Shown here piece by piece: positions 33,937-43,640 of a stretch of DNA of 64,000 nucleotides. Within the stretch, counting starts at the first letter, position 1. Each line of letters opens with the position of its first letter. The DNA lies in contig NZ_SADE01000002.1 in the NCBI RefSeq assembly GCF_004005845.1, positions 434,421-498,420 of the forward strand, given 5' to 3'. Position numbers and translations under genes: made by a program. Origin of the DNA: Hwanghaeella grinnelliae. Its GTDB lineage: Bacteria; Pseudomonadota; Alphaproteobacteria; UBA8366; Aestuariispiraceae. The notes under the pieces are model-generated. The model had not been told where the DNA came from and searched no databases. It saw nothing but the letters and a program-made list of their open reading frames with translations.

Positions 33937-34343
33937 CCGACACATCCACCGCGCCCACCGCGAAACAACGTATCGACAAGTGGCTCTGGCATGCCCGCTT
34001 CTTCAAGACGCGAACGCTGGCGGCCAAGGTGGTTGAGGGCGGTCATTGCCGGATCAACCGGGAAAGGGTCCGGAAACCTGGACATGCGGTGAAACCGGGC
34101 GACGTCCTGACTTTCGCCCAGGGCCACGACATTCGGGTGATCGAGGTCAGCGCGTTGGGCGAACGCCGCGGCCCGGCGCCGGAAGCGCGCCAGCTCTACA
34201 CGGATCTGGACCCGCCACCGGTCCGCAGCGCCGACCCGGAACAGCGGGACTTGGCTGAAAGTACGGTGCCGCAACGGGACAAGGGAGCCGGCCGGCCAAC
34301 CAAGCGCGACCGTCGGCAAATGGAGAAAGTACAAGGTTTATAA
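33933..34343 (+). CDS. hslR: S4-domain RNA-binding protein (Hsp15-like)
   Basis: A 136-residue protein with an N-terminal S4 domain (RIDKWLWHARFFKTRTLAAKVVEGGHCRINRERV, then KPGDVLTF), as in Hsp15/HslR, which recycles stalled 50S subunits carrying peptidyl-tRNA. The C-terminal 50 residues are charged and Pro-rich, ending in KRDRRQMEKVQGL. It is translated from an ATGA overlap with the SUV3-like helicase, suggesting a joint role in RNA or ribosome quality control (inference). Confidence 0.9.
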   Translation: MTDTSTAPTAKQRIDKWLWHARFFKTRTLAAKVVEGGHCRINRERVRKPGHAVKPGDVLTFAQGHDIRVIEVSALGERRGPAPEARQLYTDLDPPPVRSADPEQRDLAESTVPQRDKGAGRPTKRDRRQMEKVQGL

Positions 34344-34366
34344 AACCGTAGTCAGTAGGTGATTTC

Positions 34367-34831
34367 TTGATAGAACTTTTGAAGAATTTCCTGTTCGACA
34401 GGGAAAACGCATCGGTCGCGGAAGCGGCCAAGGAACAAGACAAGCTGCACATCGCGGCCGCGGCCCTGCTGCTGGAGGCCGCCCAGCTCGATGGCTCCCT
34501 TGAAAAGGTCGAGAAGGATCGTGTCTGTCATATCGTGCAGAAACGGTTCAACCTGGATGCGGAACATACCGCCGCCATCATGGAGAATGCGGAGCAGAAG
34601 GCGAAGACGTCGAACGACATCTACGGCTATCTGCGCGTCCTGTTGAATCATTTCGATCACGACCAGCAGGTCGAACTGGTGGAAATGCTGTGGGACGTGA
34701 TCTGTGTCGACGGCAAAATCCACGATCACGAGGCCAATTTGGTCCGGCGCGTCACCGGCATGACCGCGGTCAGCGACCGTGAATCAGGCGCCGCCAAGCT
34801 CCGCGCCATGGAGCGTTACGGTCTGAGTTAG
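34367..34831 (+). CDS. TerB-like (DjlA/TerB fold) protein
   Basis: A 154-residue alpha-helical protein of the tellurite-resistance TerB superfamily, seen in AAAALLLEAAQLDGSLEKVEKD, the repeated half MLWDVICVDGKIHDHEANLVRRV, and acidic DG residues that fit the family's metal site. The function of these stand-alone TerB proteins is unknown. Translation starts at a TTG (34367) with AGGTG upstream. It ends 6 nt before the convergent MFS gene. Confidence 0.85.
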   Translation: MIELLKNFLFDRENASVAEAAKEQDKLHIAAAALLLEAAQLDGSLEKVEKDRVCHIVQKRFNLDAEHTAAIMENAEQKAKTSNDIYGYLRVLLNHFDHDQQVELVEMLWDVICVDGKIHDHEANLVRRVTGMTAVSDRESGAAKLRAMERYGLS

Positions 34832-34837
34832 ACAGCG

Positions 34838-36106
34838 TCAGGCCCGTTCGGGCTCCCGCACCGTCAACAGAATTGCCGCCCCCACGGCGAACATCGTGAC
34901 GACAATGGCCATGCCGGCGCGTTGGCTGTCGAAAATTTCCGTTCCCAGCCCGTAAAGCGCCGGACCGAAGATGGCCGCCGCTTTGCCGGTAAGCGAATAC
35001 AGTCCAAAATACTCCGCTTCCTTGTCGTTCGGGGCAAGGCGCGCCATCAGCGACCGGCTTGCCGCCTGGGTTGGGCCGACAAAGATGCCGAGGACAAGAG
35101 CGAAGGCGATGAACAACGTGATGTCGTCGACCAACAACAGCGGCACCCCGACCAGAATCAGCCCTACCAGAGAAACCAGCACCGTGATGCGCGAGCCGAT
35201 GCCGTCATCCATCCAGGCGAAGCCGGCCGCGCCCAGCCCGGCGGTCACGTTCAACCCGATGGCGAAGATCAGAATCTGCCCCGTATCCATGCCATGCACG
35301 CCCGCGGCATAAAGCCCGCCGACCGCAAACAAGGTCGTCAGCCCATCCCGATAGATGGCGCTGGCAATCAGGAAACGGAGCATATGGCCGTGCCGGGGCA
35401 ATTCACCGAGCGTTCGGGCCAGGACCGACAGCCCTTTCGGCACCGCCTGGGCGACGGAAAGACCGGTCGGCGGGAAGTCCTTCGAGAACAAAAACAGCGG
35501 CAGACAGAAAACCGCGAACCAGATCCCCGTCATCGGCCCGACGATCCGCACATGCTGCGCGCTTTCCCGGTCGAGCGCGAAAAGCGGCTGCAGCATATCG
35601 CCAAGACCGACGAAACCCACAAGGGTCAGCGCCAGCGCGGTCAACCCGCCCAGATAACCGACGCCCCAACCCCAACCGGAAACCCGGCCCAACATATGGG
35701 CAGGCGCATTAGGCGTCAGCAGCGCGTTATAGAAGACCTGCCCCAGGTCGAGACTGGCGGCCGACAGGACGACAATGACAAGCGCGAAGATGGCATAAGC
35801 CGGGTCCGGTTCGGCGAACCACAGCAGGCAGGACCCAATCGCCGCCATGGCGGTAAACAAACCCAACCAGCGCTTCAAGCCGCCGGCATGGTCGGCAATG
35901 GCACCCAGGACCGGGCTGACAACGGCGACGATCAGGCCCGAAATCGACAAGGCATAGGCCCAGCTTTTCGCCCCTTCATCTGCGTCGCCATAGATTCCTT
36001 GTGCGAAATAGACGGAAAAAATGAAGGTGCCGATGATCGTCGGAAAGGCGGAATTCGCCCAATCGTAGAGGCACCAGCCGGCGGTCGCGCGCTTTGCGAT
36101 CTGCAT
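34838..36106 (-). CDS. UMF1-family MFS transporter
   Basis: A 422-residue 12-helix transporter of the UMF1/Atg22-related major facilitator family. The N-terminal signature AGWCLYDWANSAFPTIIGTFIF is highly characteristic, followed by loop ADHAGGLKRWLG and helix 11 GPTQAASRSLMARLAPNDKEAEYFGLYSLTGKAAA. The substrate in bacteria is unknown; fungal relatives export amino acids from vacuoles. Upstream (36107-36268) short near-repeats CAATACAGGCC / CAATTCCAGCC occur. Confidence 0.92.
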   Translation of the reverse strand: MQIAKRATAGWCLYDWANSAFPTIIGTFIFSVYFAQGIYGDADEGAKSWAYALSISGLIVAVVSPVLGAIADHAGGLKRWLGLFTAMAAIGSCLLWFAEPDPAYAIFALVIVVLSAASLDLGQVFYNALLTPNAPAHMLGRVSGWGWGVGYLGGLTALALTLVGFVGLGDMLQPLFALDRESAQHVRIVGPMTGIWFAVFCLPLFLFSKDFPPTGLSVAQAVPKGLSVLARTLGELPRHGHMLRFLIASAIYRDGLTTLFAVGGLYAAGVHGMDTGQILIFAIGLNVTAGLGAAGFAWMDDGIGSRITVLVSLVGLILVGVPLLLVDDITLFIAFALVLGIFVGPTQAASRSLMARLAPNDKEAEYFGLYSLTGKAAAIFGPALYGLGTEIFDSQRAGMAIVVTMFAVGAAILLTVREPERA

Positions 36107-36268
36107 TTCCGAATCCTATTAAACCCCGGCTCAATACAATACTGGCCCAATACAGGCCCAATTCCAGCCTAACCCCGGCCAATCCCGACATGGAAATGTT
36201 CCCGAACCGTGGCAGGATGGTTAGAGCATCATGGCACGAAGTCAAACGAACCAGGAGGAAGTATCGAA

Positions 36269-36589
36269 ATGCTGGTAACCACCACGGAATCCGTCGAGGG
36301 ACAGAAAATTGTCGAATATCTCGGCATTTGCAGCGGCGAGGCGATCATCGGCGCGAACATTTTCAAGGATATGTTTGCTTCGATCCGCGATGTCGTCGGC
36401 GGCCGGTCGGGAACGTATGAAAAGATCCTGCATGACGCCAAGAACACGGCAATCACCGAAATGGCCGAACAGGCCAACAAATGGGGCGCACACGCCATCG
36501 TCGGCGTCGATATCGACTATGAAGTTCTGGGCAAGGAAAACGGCATGCTAATGGTCGTCGCCAACGGAACCGCCGTCAAACTGGGATAG
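36269..36589 (+). CDS. YbjQ-family (UPF0145) heavy-metal-binding-like protein
   Basis: A 106-residue YbjQ/UPF0145 protein, pentameric in known structures, function unknown. It has the hallmark opening [42 protein letters not shown] and the end [16 protein letters not shown]. The start ATG 36269 has a perfect AGGAGG 10 nt upstream. There is no signal peptide. It converges on the DUF1223 gene across a strong hairpin. Confidence 0.9.
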   Translation: MLVTTTESVEGQKIVEYLGICSGEAIIGANIFKDMFASIRDVVGGRSGTYEKILHDAKNTAITEMAEQANKWGAHAIVGVDIDYEVLGKENGMLMVVANGTAVKLG

Positions 36590-36603
36590 GGCCAACAGAA
36601 GTC

Positions 36604-36625
36604 CCGGCGGGCGTCGTCCCGCCGG
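36604..36625. terminator. Bidirectional hairpin between convergent genes
   Basis: CCGGCGGG (36604-36611) and CCCGCCGG (36618-36625) form an 8-bp perfect stem with 6-nt loop between ybjQ and DUF1223. No U-run on either strand, so termination would be weak or Rho-assisted. Confidence 0.5.
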
Positions 36626-36646
36626 TGCCCAACCGGGCCTGGCATG

Positions 36647-37396
36647 TTACCAGAGGATCTGTTGCGCCGCCGCGATCGGCCCGTGACCGGCCTGTTGAAG
36701 CATCACGACCCAGCCGCCGGCATCGGTGAATTTCTCAACCGGTATTTCCTGATTAAACGCCTCACCCATCCATTGCCGCACCAGAATCGCGTCGCGGACG
36801 ACGTTGCGGTTCACCAGGGTCAAGCCACGGTTCTCACCACGCTGAACTTCTGTTCGGTGTTCCTTGTCATAGGTGATCAGGTAGAGGTCGTAGATCCGCC
36901 CGGCCGGGTCGCCGGACACACTGACATTCAGGGCGCCTTCCCCCGATTTGGAGACGGAAAGCGACGGCATCGCCGCGTCGCGCTTTTCTTCCTGACGGTC
37001 GCGGATCGCCAGTTCCACCTTCATCTGGTCCGACCCCACAACATGCTGTCCGCCGTCGATCACCATCTGGGGCGTATAGACGTAGCGGCTGTGCAGCGCG
37101 CGCATGTATTGCTTCTGACGGTCGGTATAGCTCTTCTTCGCGAAGGGGTCTTCCCAGCCGATGTAATCCCAATAGTCGACATGGAATTCCAACGCGATGA
37201 CGTCCGGCCGATCCGCCAGGTCGTTTAGGAAAGCTTCCGCCGGCGGGCAGGAACTGCATCCCTGGCTGGTGAACAGTTCGGCCACGACGACGGGGCGTTC
37301 CCCGGCACGGGCATGGGGGACCATGGCCGCCACCGCAAAGAGGATTGCGGTCAGCAGGGCGAATAGGGCGAGGGTAAGAGAATATCGCAGTGTCAT
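36647..37396 (-). CDS. DUF1223 secreted thioredoxin-like protein
   Basis: A 249-residue protein with an N-terminal signal or anchor (residues 5-30, LALFALLTAILFAVAAMVPHARA). The mature part begins with the DUF1223 thioredoxin-like motif ELFTSQGCSSCPPAEAFL, carrying a CSSC redox pair, followed by VIALEFHVDYWDYIGW. It is probably a periplasmic thiol-disulfide protein of unknown partner. I chose ATG 37396 because the signal peptide starts there; ATG 37480 would bury it. DUF1223 genes are often near aconitase in alphaproteobacteria, as here. Confidence 0.88.
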   Translation of the reverse strand: MTLRYSLTLALFALLTAILFAVAAMVPHARAGERPVVVAELFTSQGCSSCPPAEAFLNDLADRPDVIALEFHVDYWDYIGWEDPFAKKSYTDRQKQYMRALHSRYVYTPQMVIDGGQHVVGSDQMKVELAIRDRQEEKRDAAMPSLSVSKSGEGALNVSVSGDPAGRIYDLYLITYDKEHRTEVQRGENRGLTLVNRNVVRDAILVRQWMGEAFNQEIPVEKFTDAGGWVVMLQQAGHGPIAAAQQILW

Positions 37397-37504
37397 GAGC
37401 CAAAGATAGGATGTGGACTTGCGCACGGACCAATCACTTCGGAGTGAGAGTGCCGTGTCGCGGGTCAAAACATAACCCACATCCGCGCAAAAACACTCTG
37501 CACG

Positions 37505-37873
37505 CTAATCACGGCTCTGTTGCTCAGCCGCTTCGCGATGCGCGGCGACGAAGCGGTCTATCTCCCGCTGGAAATAGGGTTGGGTTTCCGTGAAGGCGGC
37601 GGTCAGACCCGTCGCATCGATCCGCATCACCAAACCGTGTCCGGGAAACTCGTCCTGGCTGCCGTTGGGCATGGGCAGCATGAACTTGAACTCGAACCGC
37701 TGTCCTTTGATCAGACCGCCGCTGTAATCGACGATTCGGAAGTGGCGCTCGTCCATGTCGTCTATGGCGAAGACTTGATGGTCGATCCGCACATAGGTAT
37801 CGACCGGCCGAACCCGCCCCTTTCGCCGGCGATTGGCGATAGCCGACCCCTTCTTCTTCAGCCATGCGAACAT
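37505..37873 (-). CDS. Probable PilZ-like small cytosolic protein
   Basis: A 122-residue protein starting MFAWLKKKGSAIANRRRKGRVRP. The segment DYSGGLIKGQRFEFKFMLPMP resembles the D/NxSxxG strand of PilZ domains, and the RRRKGR cluster upstream could be the other half of a cyclic-di-GMP site. The similarity is partial, so c-di-GMP binding is uncertain. It lies downstream of the aconitase terminator on the same strand, so it needs its own promoter or read-through. Confidence 0.6.
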   Translation of the reverse strand: MFAWLKKKGSAIANRRRKGRVRPVDTYVRIDHQVFAIDDMDERHFRIVDYSGGLIKGQRFEFKFMLPMPNGSQDEFPGHGLVMRIDATGLTAAFTETQPYFQREIDRFVAAHREAAEQQSRD

Positions 37874-37934
37874 CTGCGCCTCCCAGCACAATATATCACC
37901 GCGTTTCCCGGATATGGAAACGAGACAGGCATAG

Positions 37935-37963
37935 AAAAAGGGCGGCCCCGATGGAACCGCCCC
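37935..37963 (-). terminator. Intrinsic terminator of aconitase
   Basis: On the minus strand GGGCGGTTCC-ATC-GGGGCCGCCC forms a 10-bp stem (two G-U pairs) followed by TTTTT, starting 24 nt after the acnA stop. This is the clearest intrinsic terminator in the window. Confidence 0.82.
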
Positions 37964-37986
37964 GATTTCCGATACCGTCTCAACGG

Positions 37987-40743
37987 TTACGCCGCTTTGG
38001 CGAGGTTCCGCAGCACATACTGCAGAATGCCCCCGTTGCGGTAATATTCGGCTTCGTCTTCCGTATCGATCCGGCACAGGACCGTGATCGTCTCGGTCGA
38101 CCCATCAGCCCGGTTGATCGTGACCGAAATATCCTGGCGCGGGGTGATCCCGCCGTCCATGCCGGCGATGTCGTAGGTTTCCGATCCGTCCAGTTTCAAG
38201 GTCTGGCGGTTCGTGCCGTCCTTGAACTGCAGGGGCAGCACGCCCATGCCGACCAGGTTTGAGCGGTGGATTCGTTCGAAGCTTTCGACCAGAACCGCTT
38301 TCACGCCCAACAGCACTGTGCCCTTTGCCGCCCAGTCGCGGCTGGACCCGGTGCCGTATTCCTTGCCGCCGATGACGACCAGCGGCACGCCTTCCGCTTG
38401 GTATTTCATCGCCGCGTCATAGACCGACATCTGCTCGCCATCCGGCATGTATTTGGTGAAGCCGCCTTCGACGCCGGGCACCATTTCGTTCTTGATGCGG
38501 ATATTGGCGAAGGTGCCGCGCATCATCACTTCATGATTGCCCCGCCGCGAACCGTAAGAGTTGAAGTCGGCCGGGCGCACCTGATGTTCCATCAGATACT
38601 GACCCGCCGGTGTATCCGGTTTGAACGACCCGGCGGGCGAGATGTGGTCCGTGGTCACACTGTCGCCCATGATCAGCAGCGGCCGGGCCCCAGTGACGTC
38701 CTCGACGGCATCGGGCTCCGGCGCCATGTTTTCGAAATAGGGTGGATGCTGAACATAGGTGGACCCGGCGTTCCATTCGAAGGTCTCACCTTCCGAAACC
38801 CGGATTTCCTGCCATTCCTCCGGCCCCTCGAAGACATTGCCATAGCGGTCGCGGAACATTTCCGCCGTCAGCGACGAGCCGACCAGATCCGCGATCTCGC
38901 GCGTGGTGGGCCAGATGTCCTTCAGATAGACAGGCTTGCCGTCCTTGTCCTCGCCCAGCGGATCCTTCAGCAGGTCGCGCGTCATGTTGCCGGCCAGCGC
39001 ATAGGCGACCACCAACGGCGGGGAGGCGAGATAGTTGCCGCGGGTCTGCGGATTTACCCGACCCTCGAAATTCCGGTTCCCGGAGAGCACCGAGGTAACC
39101 ACCAGGTCGCCATCATCCACCGCCTTGGAGATCTTCTCCGGCAGCGGCCCGGAATTGCCGATGCAGGTGGTGCAGCCATAGCCGACCAGATCGAAGCCCA
39201 GCGCGTTGAGGTCTTCCTGCAATCCGGCCTTTTCCAAATAATCGGTAACGACTTGTGAGCCGGGCGCCAGCGAGGTCTTGACCCAGGGCTTCACGGCCAA
39301 GCCCTTTTCCCGTGCTTTGCGGGCGACCAGACCGGCGGCGACCAGCACCGACGGGTTGGAGGTGTTGGTGCAGCTGGTGATCGCCGCGATGACCACGTCG
39401 CCATGGCTCAGCTTGTAATCCTCGCCTTCGACCTGAACCTGTTTGTCCCAGCCGGTGTTCGCCGCCTGGGCGGGGCCGCCTTCGCTGGCCAGCCGGGCTT
39501 CCGCGTCGGTCTTCGGCACGCCGATATAATCGGCCAGCACCTTGTCGAATTCCGCCGCCGCGTTTGACAGCGCGACGCGGTCCTGCGGGCGTTTCGGCCC
39601 AGCCAGCGACGGTTCGACCGTCGACAGATCCAGCTCCAGCGTATCGGTGAAGACCGGGTCGGCTTGGCCTTTCTCGCGCCACATCCCCTGCGCCTTGGCA
39701 TAGGCCTCGACCAATTTGATGCGGTGTTCGTCGCGGCCGGTGAAGCGCAGATAGTTCAGCGTTTCATCGTCGATCGGGAAGATGCCGCAGGTCGCGCCGT
39801 ATTCCGGTGCCATGTTCGAAATCGTCGCCTGGTCGGCCAGCGTCAGGTGGTCCAACCCGTCGCCATAGAATTCGACGAATTTGCCGACCACGCCCTTGGC
39901 CCTCAGCATTTGCGTGACGGTCAGCACCAGGTCGGTCGCCGTTGTGCCTTCCTTCAGCGCGCCGGTCATCTTGAAGCCGACGACTTCGGGGATCAGCATG
40001 GAGACGGGCTGACCCAGCATGGCCGCTTCCGCCTCGATCCCGCCGACGCCCCAGCCCAGCACACCCAAGCCGTTGATCATGGTGGTGTGGCTGTCGGTGC
40101 CGACCAATGTATCGGGATAGGCGATGGTGCGGCCGCTATCGTTAACTTCGTCGGACGTCCAGACCGTCTGTGCCAGATATTCCAGATTCACCTGGTGGCA
40201 GATGCCGGTGCCCGGCGGCACGACGCGGAAATTGTCGAAGGCGGTCTGGCCCCAGCGCAGGAACTCATACCGTTCGCCATTGCGCTGGAATTCAAGATCC
40301 ACATTCTTTTTGAAGGCATCCGGGCCGCCGAAGAAATCGACCATGACCGAATGGTCGATCACCAGGTCGACCGGCGACAGCGGATTGATCTTCTGCGGGT
40401 CGCCGCCCATGGCGACCATCGCGGCGCGCATCGCGGCCAGGTCGACCACGGCGGGAACACCGGTGAAGTCCTGCATCAGCACGCGGGCCGGACGATAGGC
40501 GATCTCGCGGTCGGACTTCTTGTCCTTCAGCCATTGCGCCAGCGCTTTGATGTCGTCCACATCGACGGAACGCCCATCCTCGAAGCGCAGCAGGTTTTCC
40601 AGCAGAACCTTCATGGAATAGGGCAGGCGGCTGACATCGCCCAGCGTATCCTGTGCCGCCTCGATGGAATAATAGTCGTATTCCTTGCCGTCGACGGTCA
40701 GCGTGCGCCGCGTTTTCAAGGTGTCTTGGCCGGTCGTGGTCAT
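37987..40743 (-). CDS. acnA: Aconitate hydratase A
   Basis: A 918-residue monomeric [4Fe-4S] enzyme of the TCA cycle (AcnA/IRP type), interconverting citrate and isocitrate. The cluster ligands are Cys458 ([10 protein letters not shown]), Cys524 and Cys527 ([12 protein letters not shown]). Also visible are [33 protein letters not shown], and the C-terminal swivel domain [16 protein letters not shown]. The start ATG 40743 is followed by the usual short lead. It ends at a strong terminator. A palindrome 114 nt upstream may be a regulatory site. Confidence 0.97.
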   Translation of the reverse strand: MTTTGQDTLKTRRTLTVDGKEYDYYSIEAAQDTLGDVSRLPYSMKVLLENLLRFEDGRSVDVDDIKALAQWLKDKKSDREIAYRPARVLMQDFTGVPAVVDLAAMRAAMVAMGGDPQKINPLSPVDLVIDHSVMVDFFGGPDAFKKNVDLEFQRNGERYEFLRWGQTAFDNFRVVPPGTGICHQVNLEYLAQTVWTSDEVNDSGRTIAYPDTLVGTDSHTTMINGLGVLGWGVGGIEAEAAMLGQPVSMLIPEVVGFKMTGALKEGTTATDLVLTVTQMLRAKGVVGKFVEFYGDGLDHLTLADQATISNMAPEYGATCGIFPIDDETLNYLRFTGRDEHRIKLVEAYAKAQGMWREKGQADPVFTDTLELDLSTVEPSLAGPKRPQDRVALSNAAAEFDKVLADYIGVPKTDAEARLASEGGPAQAANTGWDKQVQVEGEDYKLSHGDVVIAAITSCTNTSNPSVLVAAGLVARKAREKGLAVKPWVKTSLAPGSQVVTDYLEKAGLQEDLNALGFDLVGYGCTTCIGNSGPLPEKISKAVDDGDLVVTSVLSGNRNFEGRVNPQTRGNYLASPPLVVAYALAGNMTRDLLKDPLGEDKDGKPVYLKDIWPTTREIADLVGSSLTAEMFRDRYGNVFEGPEEWQEIRVSEGETFEWNAGSTYVQHPPYFENMAPEPDAVEDVTGARPLLIMGDSVTTDHISPAGSFKPDTPAGQYLMEHQVRPADFNSYGSRRGNHEVMMRGTFANIRIKNEMVPGVEGGFTKYMPDGEQMSVYDAAMKYQAEGVPLVVIGGKEYGTGSSRDWAAKGTVLLGVKAVLVESFERIHRSNLVGMGVLPLQFKDGTNRQTLKLDGSETYDIAGMDGGITPRQDISVTINRADGSTETITVLCRIDTEDEAEYYRNGGILQYVLRNLAKAA

Positions 40744-41174
40744 GTCGAGTGCACTCCTTCTGTTTGCCCGCGGGCCGAGGGCGCCCATCTCGGGACAGCG
40801 CCGCATCGGCCGGGACATATGATGTTCTTTGGCGTCGCGGACCGTTGCACCGCGATGCGTTATGACAATAACGCGCCAGAAGACCCGATGGTGTCGTCAG
40901 AACACGCAAAAATCGGCCGGGGCGCGCCTGCGCGGTCTGCCGCACTCCAAAGAACTCGTTTGAAAATCTACGTATCGTCCCCGCCGGTCCGGAGTGCCGG
41001 ATTGCGCCGCGCGTCTTCGCGGCCCCGCCGTGGTATATCGATACGCCCCATCGCGCGTTTCACTATATAACCCCGCCAGGCCTTGTTGTGTAGGGGGCGC
41101 CGGATTGGGCCCGGTTCAGATTTGGGTGCCGGTTTGCAACAATCGGTCCCGGCGTTGTTCCTTGGACGTGGCGA
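40744..41174. other. Upstream region of aconitase
   Basis: These 431 nt between acnA and the hydrolase stop contain no convincing ORF. An 18-nt palindrome (40857-40874) lies near the acnA start. The remainder is a GC-rich, low-information stretch (41000-41170) with short runs of CG. I see no RNA gene. Confidence 0.5.
40857..40874. promoter_or_regulatory. Palindrome upstream of acnA (candidate operator)
   Basis: GCGTTAT-GACA-ATAACGC is a perfect 7-bp inverted repeat with 4-nt centre, 114 nt upstream of the acnA ATG. It is an isolated AT-containing patch in GC-rich DNA and could bind a dimeric regulator of the TCA cycle or iron; the regulator is unknown. Confidence 0.4.
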
Positions 41175-42335
41175 CTAACCCTTCAGATCAATCCACTTTT
41201 CCCAGGCGTCCCAGCTTTCGGGCGGATAGTAACGGTGGGGGCCTTCGGTGCGGACGGCGTTGATGTGTTCCGCTGCACCCAGGCGCTCGTAAAAGGGACG
41301 GGCGGCATTCACCACTTCTTCGACGCCAGCGAACGGAAAAATGTGGTCGGCGCTGCCGCTTAAGCCCACGAAGGGGCGCGGCGCGATGAGGGCGGCGATG
41401 TCTTCGGCTTCCAGCCAATTGATCAGGCCGGGGATGACCAGTTCGCCGCCTTCGGCGCGGCGGCCGCCGATGGTGTCGCGGAAGCGGCCGATGGAACCGG
41501 AACAGAGCACGCCGGCGATGCGGTCATCCAAGGCGGCGGCGAAAAAGGCGTTGGACCCGCCCGACGAATGGCCGAACAGATTGATCCGCGCGGGGTCGAT
41601 CGCGACCGGCAGGGCATCCGTCGTCAGCAGCCAATCGATCGTCGCGGAGAGGTCCCAGCATTTCTCCCCCATCAGGGTGCGGCCCAGCAGCAGGGCATGG
41701 TTCGCGGCATCGGTCAGGCGGTGGGGCGAGCGGGGTTTGAGTGTCCGTTCTTCACGCTCCCCGAACCCGAGCTGTTCCACGGCGGCGGCAAGATAGCCTT
41801 TTTCCACGGCTTGAAGCGCCATATCCGCGCCGAGGCCCAGGCGTTGATAGTCGATGGGCAGTTTCGCTTCCCCCCAGGCGACATGCGCGCCGGACGTCGA
41901 ACCCGCCAGATGCAGATAGACCGGGGCGAGGCCCGCCAATTCTTCCGCCAATCCATCCTTCCACAGCAGATGCACGGCGATATCCGTTTCCGGGCGGACG
42001 CGCAGATAGAAGGCGCGGCGTTTCACACCAGGCGCGACTTCGACCCAATCCATCGCCCGGGTCAGCGTGACCGGCGGGCGCGTGAAGGGCCAGCCCATCA
42101 ATTCGGCGAGTTTCTGCCGTGCCTCCCGCTGCCAGGCTTTTGCGTCCAGGGTTTCATGCCGGGAAGAGGCGAGGCGCGGTTCCGCGCGGTCGATGTCATG
42201 CTTGTGCCCGGGATAGGGCGACAGCACCGTGCCCGAGGGCAGCGGCAGATAGGGGTCCGTTTCCTGCCCGCGCAGGCGCTTCAACCGCCGCAGGGCAGCC
42301 GCCCAATAGACGCGCGCGGTGTTTTTCGACGCCAT
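41175..42335 (-). CDS. Alpha/beta hydrolase (esterase-like)
   Basis: A 386-residue hydrolase. The nucleophile elbow is FGHSSGGSNAFF (GxSxG). The late SGSADHIFPFAGVEEVV and GPHRYYPPESW supply a plausible Asp and His. The long N-terminal region (first 130 residues, rich in Arg and Trp) resembles that of plant/bacterial acetyl-xylan-esterase-like hydrolases. There is no clear signal peptide. I chose ATG 42335 since the upstream open frame overlaps the kynureninase gene in another frame. It sits 19 nt downstream of kynU, so is probably co-transcribed with it. Confidence 0.82.
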   Translation of the reverse strand: MASKNTARVYWAAALRRLKRLRGQETDPYLPLPSGTVLSPYPGHKHDIDRAEPRLASSRHETLDAKAWQREARQKLAELMGWPFTRPPVTLTRAMDWVEVAPGVKRRAFYLRVRPETDIAVHLLWKDGLAEELAGLAPVYLHLAGSTSGAHVAWGEAKLPIDYQRLGLGADMALQAVEKGYLAAAVEQLGFGEREERTLKPRSPHRLTDAANHALLLGRTLMGEKCWDLSATIDWLLTTDALPVAIDPARINLFGHSSGGSNAFFAAALDDRIAGVLCSGSIGRFRDTIGGRRAEGGELVIPGLINWLEAEDIAALIAPRPFVGLSGSADHIFPFAGVEEVVNAARPFYERLGAAEHINAVRTEGPHRYYPPESWDAWEKWIDLKG

Positions 42336-42354
42336 CGAGTCGCCCGGCTCGCGG

Positions 42355-43599
42355 TCAGGTGACCGCGGCGCGCTGCTTGAACGCGTCCACGTCCCAGGCG
42401 CCGGTTTCCAGCACGTCGCGCAGGATGGCCACCGCATCCCAGACATCCGCATAGGAAATGTAGAGCGGCGCAAAGCCGAAGCGCATGATATCCGGGTCCC
42501 GGAAATCGCCGATTACCTTGCGGGCGATCAGCGCCTGCATGATCGCGTAACCGTTTTGGCTGCGGAACGACACTTGGCTGCCGCGGGCCGCAGCCTCTCG
42601 CGGGCTGGCCAGTTCCAAGCCATGGCCGCCGCATTCCTGTTCGACCAGGTCGATGAACAGGCCGGTCAGCTGCTGGCTTTTCTTCAACAGGCCTTCCATA
42701 GGGACTTCCGCGAATAGCGAGAGCGCTTCATCCAACGCGGACATGGACAGCACCGGCGGCGTGCCCACCGTATGCCGCGCGATACCGGTCGCCGGCTTGT
42801 AGTCCGAGGTGAAGGCGAAAGGATTGGCATGGCCGAGCCAGCCGCTGAGGGCGGGTTGGATCGTCGCTTGATGCCGGTCGGCAACGAACAGGAAGGCCGG
42901 CGCGCCGGGCCCGCCATTCAGGTATTTATAACCGCAGCCGACCGCGAAATCGGCCTTTGCGCCGTTCAGGTCGACCGGGAAAGCGCCGGCGGAATGGGCC
43001 AGGTCCCACAGCATCAAGGCGCCCGCGTCCTGAACCTGTTTGGTGACCGCCGCCATGTCGAGCTTGCGCCCGGTGCGATAGTCGACCTGGGTGATCATCA
43101 CGACGGCAACGTCGTCGTCCAGGTAATCGGCGAGGTTTTCGGCCTTGTCCATCAGGCGCAGGCTGTAATCCCCGCCCAGCAGCGAAACCAGCCCTTCGGC
43201 GATATAGAGATCGGTCGGAAAATTGCCCGCTTCCGACAGGATCACCCGGCGGCCCGGCCGCATTTTCAAGGCGGCGGAGAGCAGCTTGAAAATATTGATC
43301 GAGGTGGAATCGGCGGCGAGCACTTCGTGGCCCCCCGCGCCGATCATCGGGGCGATTTTGCCGCCGATGCGCCCGGCCAGTTCCATCCATTTGTTCTTGT
43401 TCCAACTGGTGATCAGGTCCTGGCCCCATTCCCGGGACACCACATCGGCGACACGGTCGCGGACGCTGTTCAGTAGCGGGCCGAGGGAGTTCCCATCCAG
43501 ATAGATCAGGCCTTCGGGAATATCGAAACGACCCCGGAACGATTTTAGCGGATCGGCGGCGTCGCGCGCCGCGAGATCTTCACGCGTAATGGACGGCAT
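42355..43599 (-). CDS. kynU: Kynureninase
   Basis: A 414-residue PLP enzyme cleaving L-kynurenine to anthranilate and alanine in tryptophan degradation. The Schiff-base Lys is Lys225 in GCGYKYLNGGPGAPAFLFV. Other hallmarks are FRGRFDIPEGLIYLDGNSLGP, ADSTSINIFKLLSAALK, DLAHSAGAFPVDL and GWLGHANPFAF. Length matches bacterial KynU. Neither tryptophan dioxygenase nor formamidase is adjacent; the downstream hydrolase of 386 residues is too divergent to call KynB. It follows the GDH gene by 41 nt on the same strand. Confidence 0.95.
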   Translation of the reverse strand: MPSITREDLAARDAADPLKSFRGRFDIPEGLIYLDGNSLGPLLNSVRDRVADVVSREWGQDLITSWNKNKWMELAGRIGGKIAPMIGAGGHEVLAADSTSINIFKLLSAALKMRPGRRVILSEAGNFPTDLYIAEGLVSLLGGDYSLRLMDKAENLADYLDDDVAVVMITQVDYRTGRKLDMAAVTKQVQDAGALMLWDLAHSAGAFPVDLNGAKADFAVGCGYKYLNGGPGAPAFLFVADRHQATIQPALSGWLGHANPFAFTSDYKPATGIARHTVGTPPVLSMSALDEALSLFAEVPMEGLLKKSQQLTGLFIDLVEQECGGHGLELASPREAAARGSQVSFRSQNGYAIMQALIARKVIGDFRDPDIMRFGFAPLYISYADVWDAVAILRDVLETGAWDVDAFKQRAAVT

Positions 43600-43640
43600 A
43601 AAGGTAAGTTCCTGTACTAAGACGTTAAAATTGGCTTCGG

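Noticed and set aside
36107-36268. Tandem repeat CAATACAGGCC-like units upstream of the UMF1 gene
   Set aside because: Only three or four degenerate 11-nt units; too imperfect to call a functional repeat.
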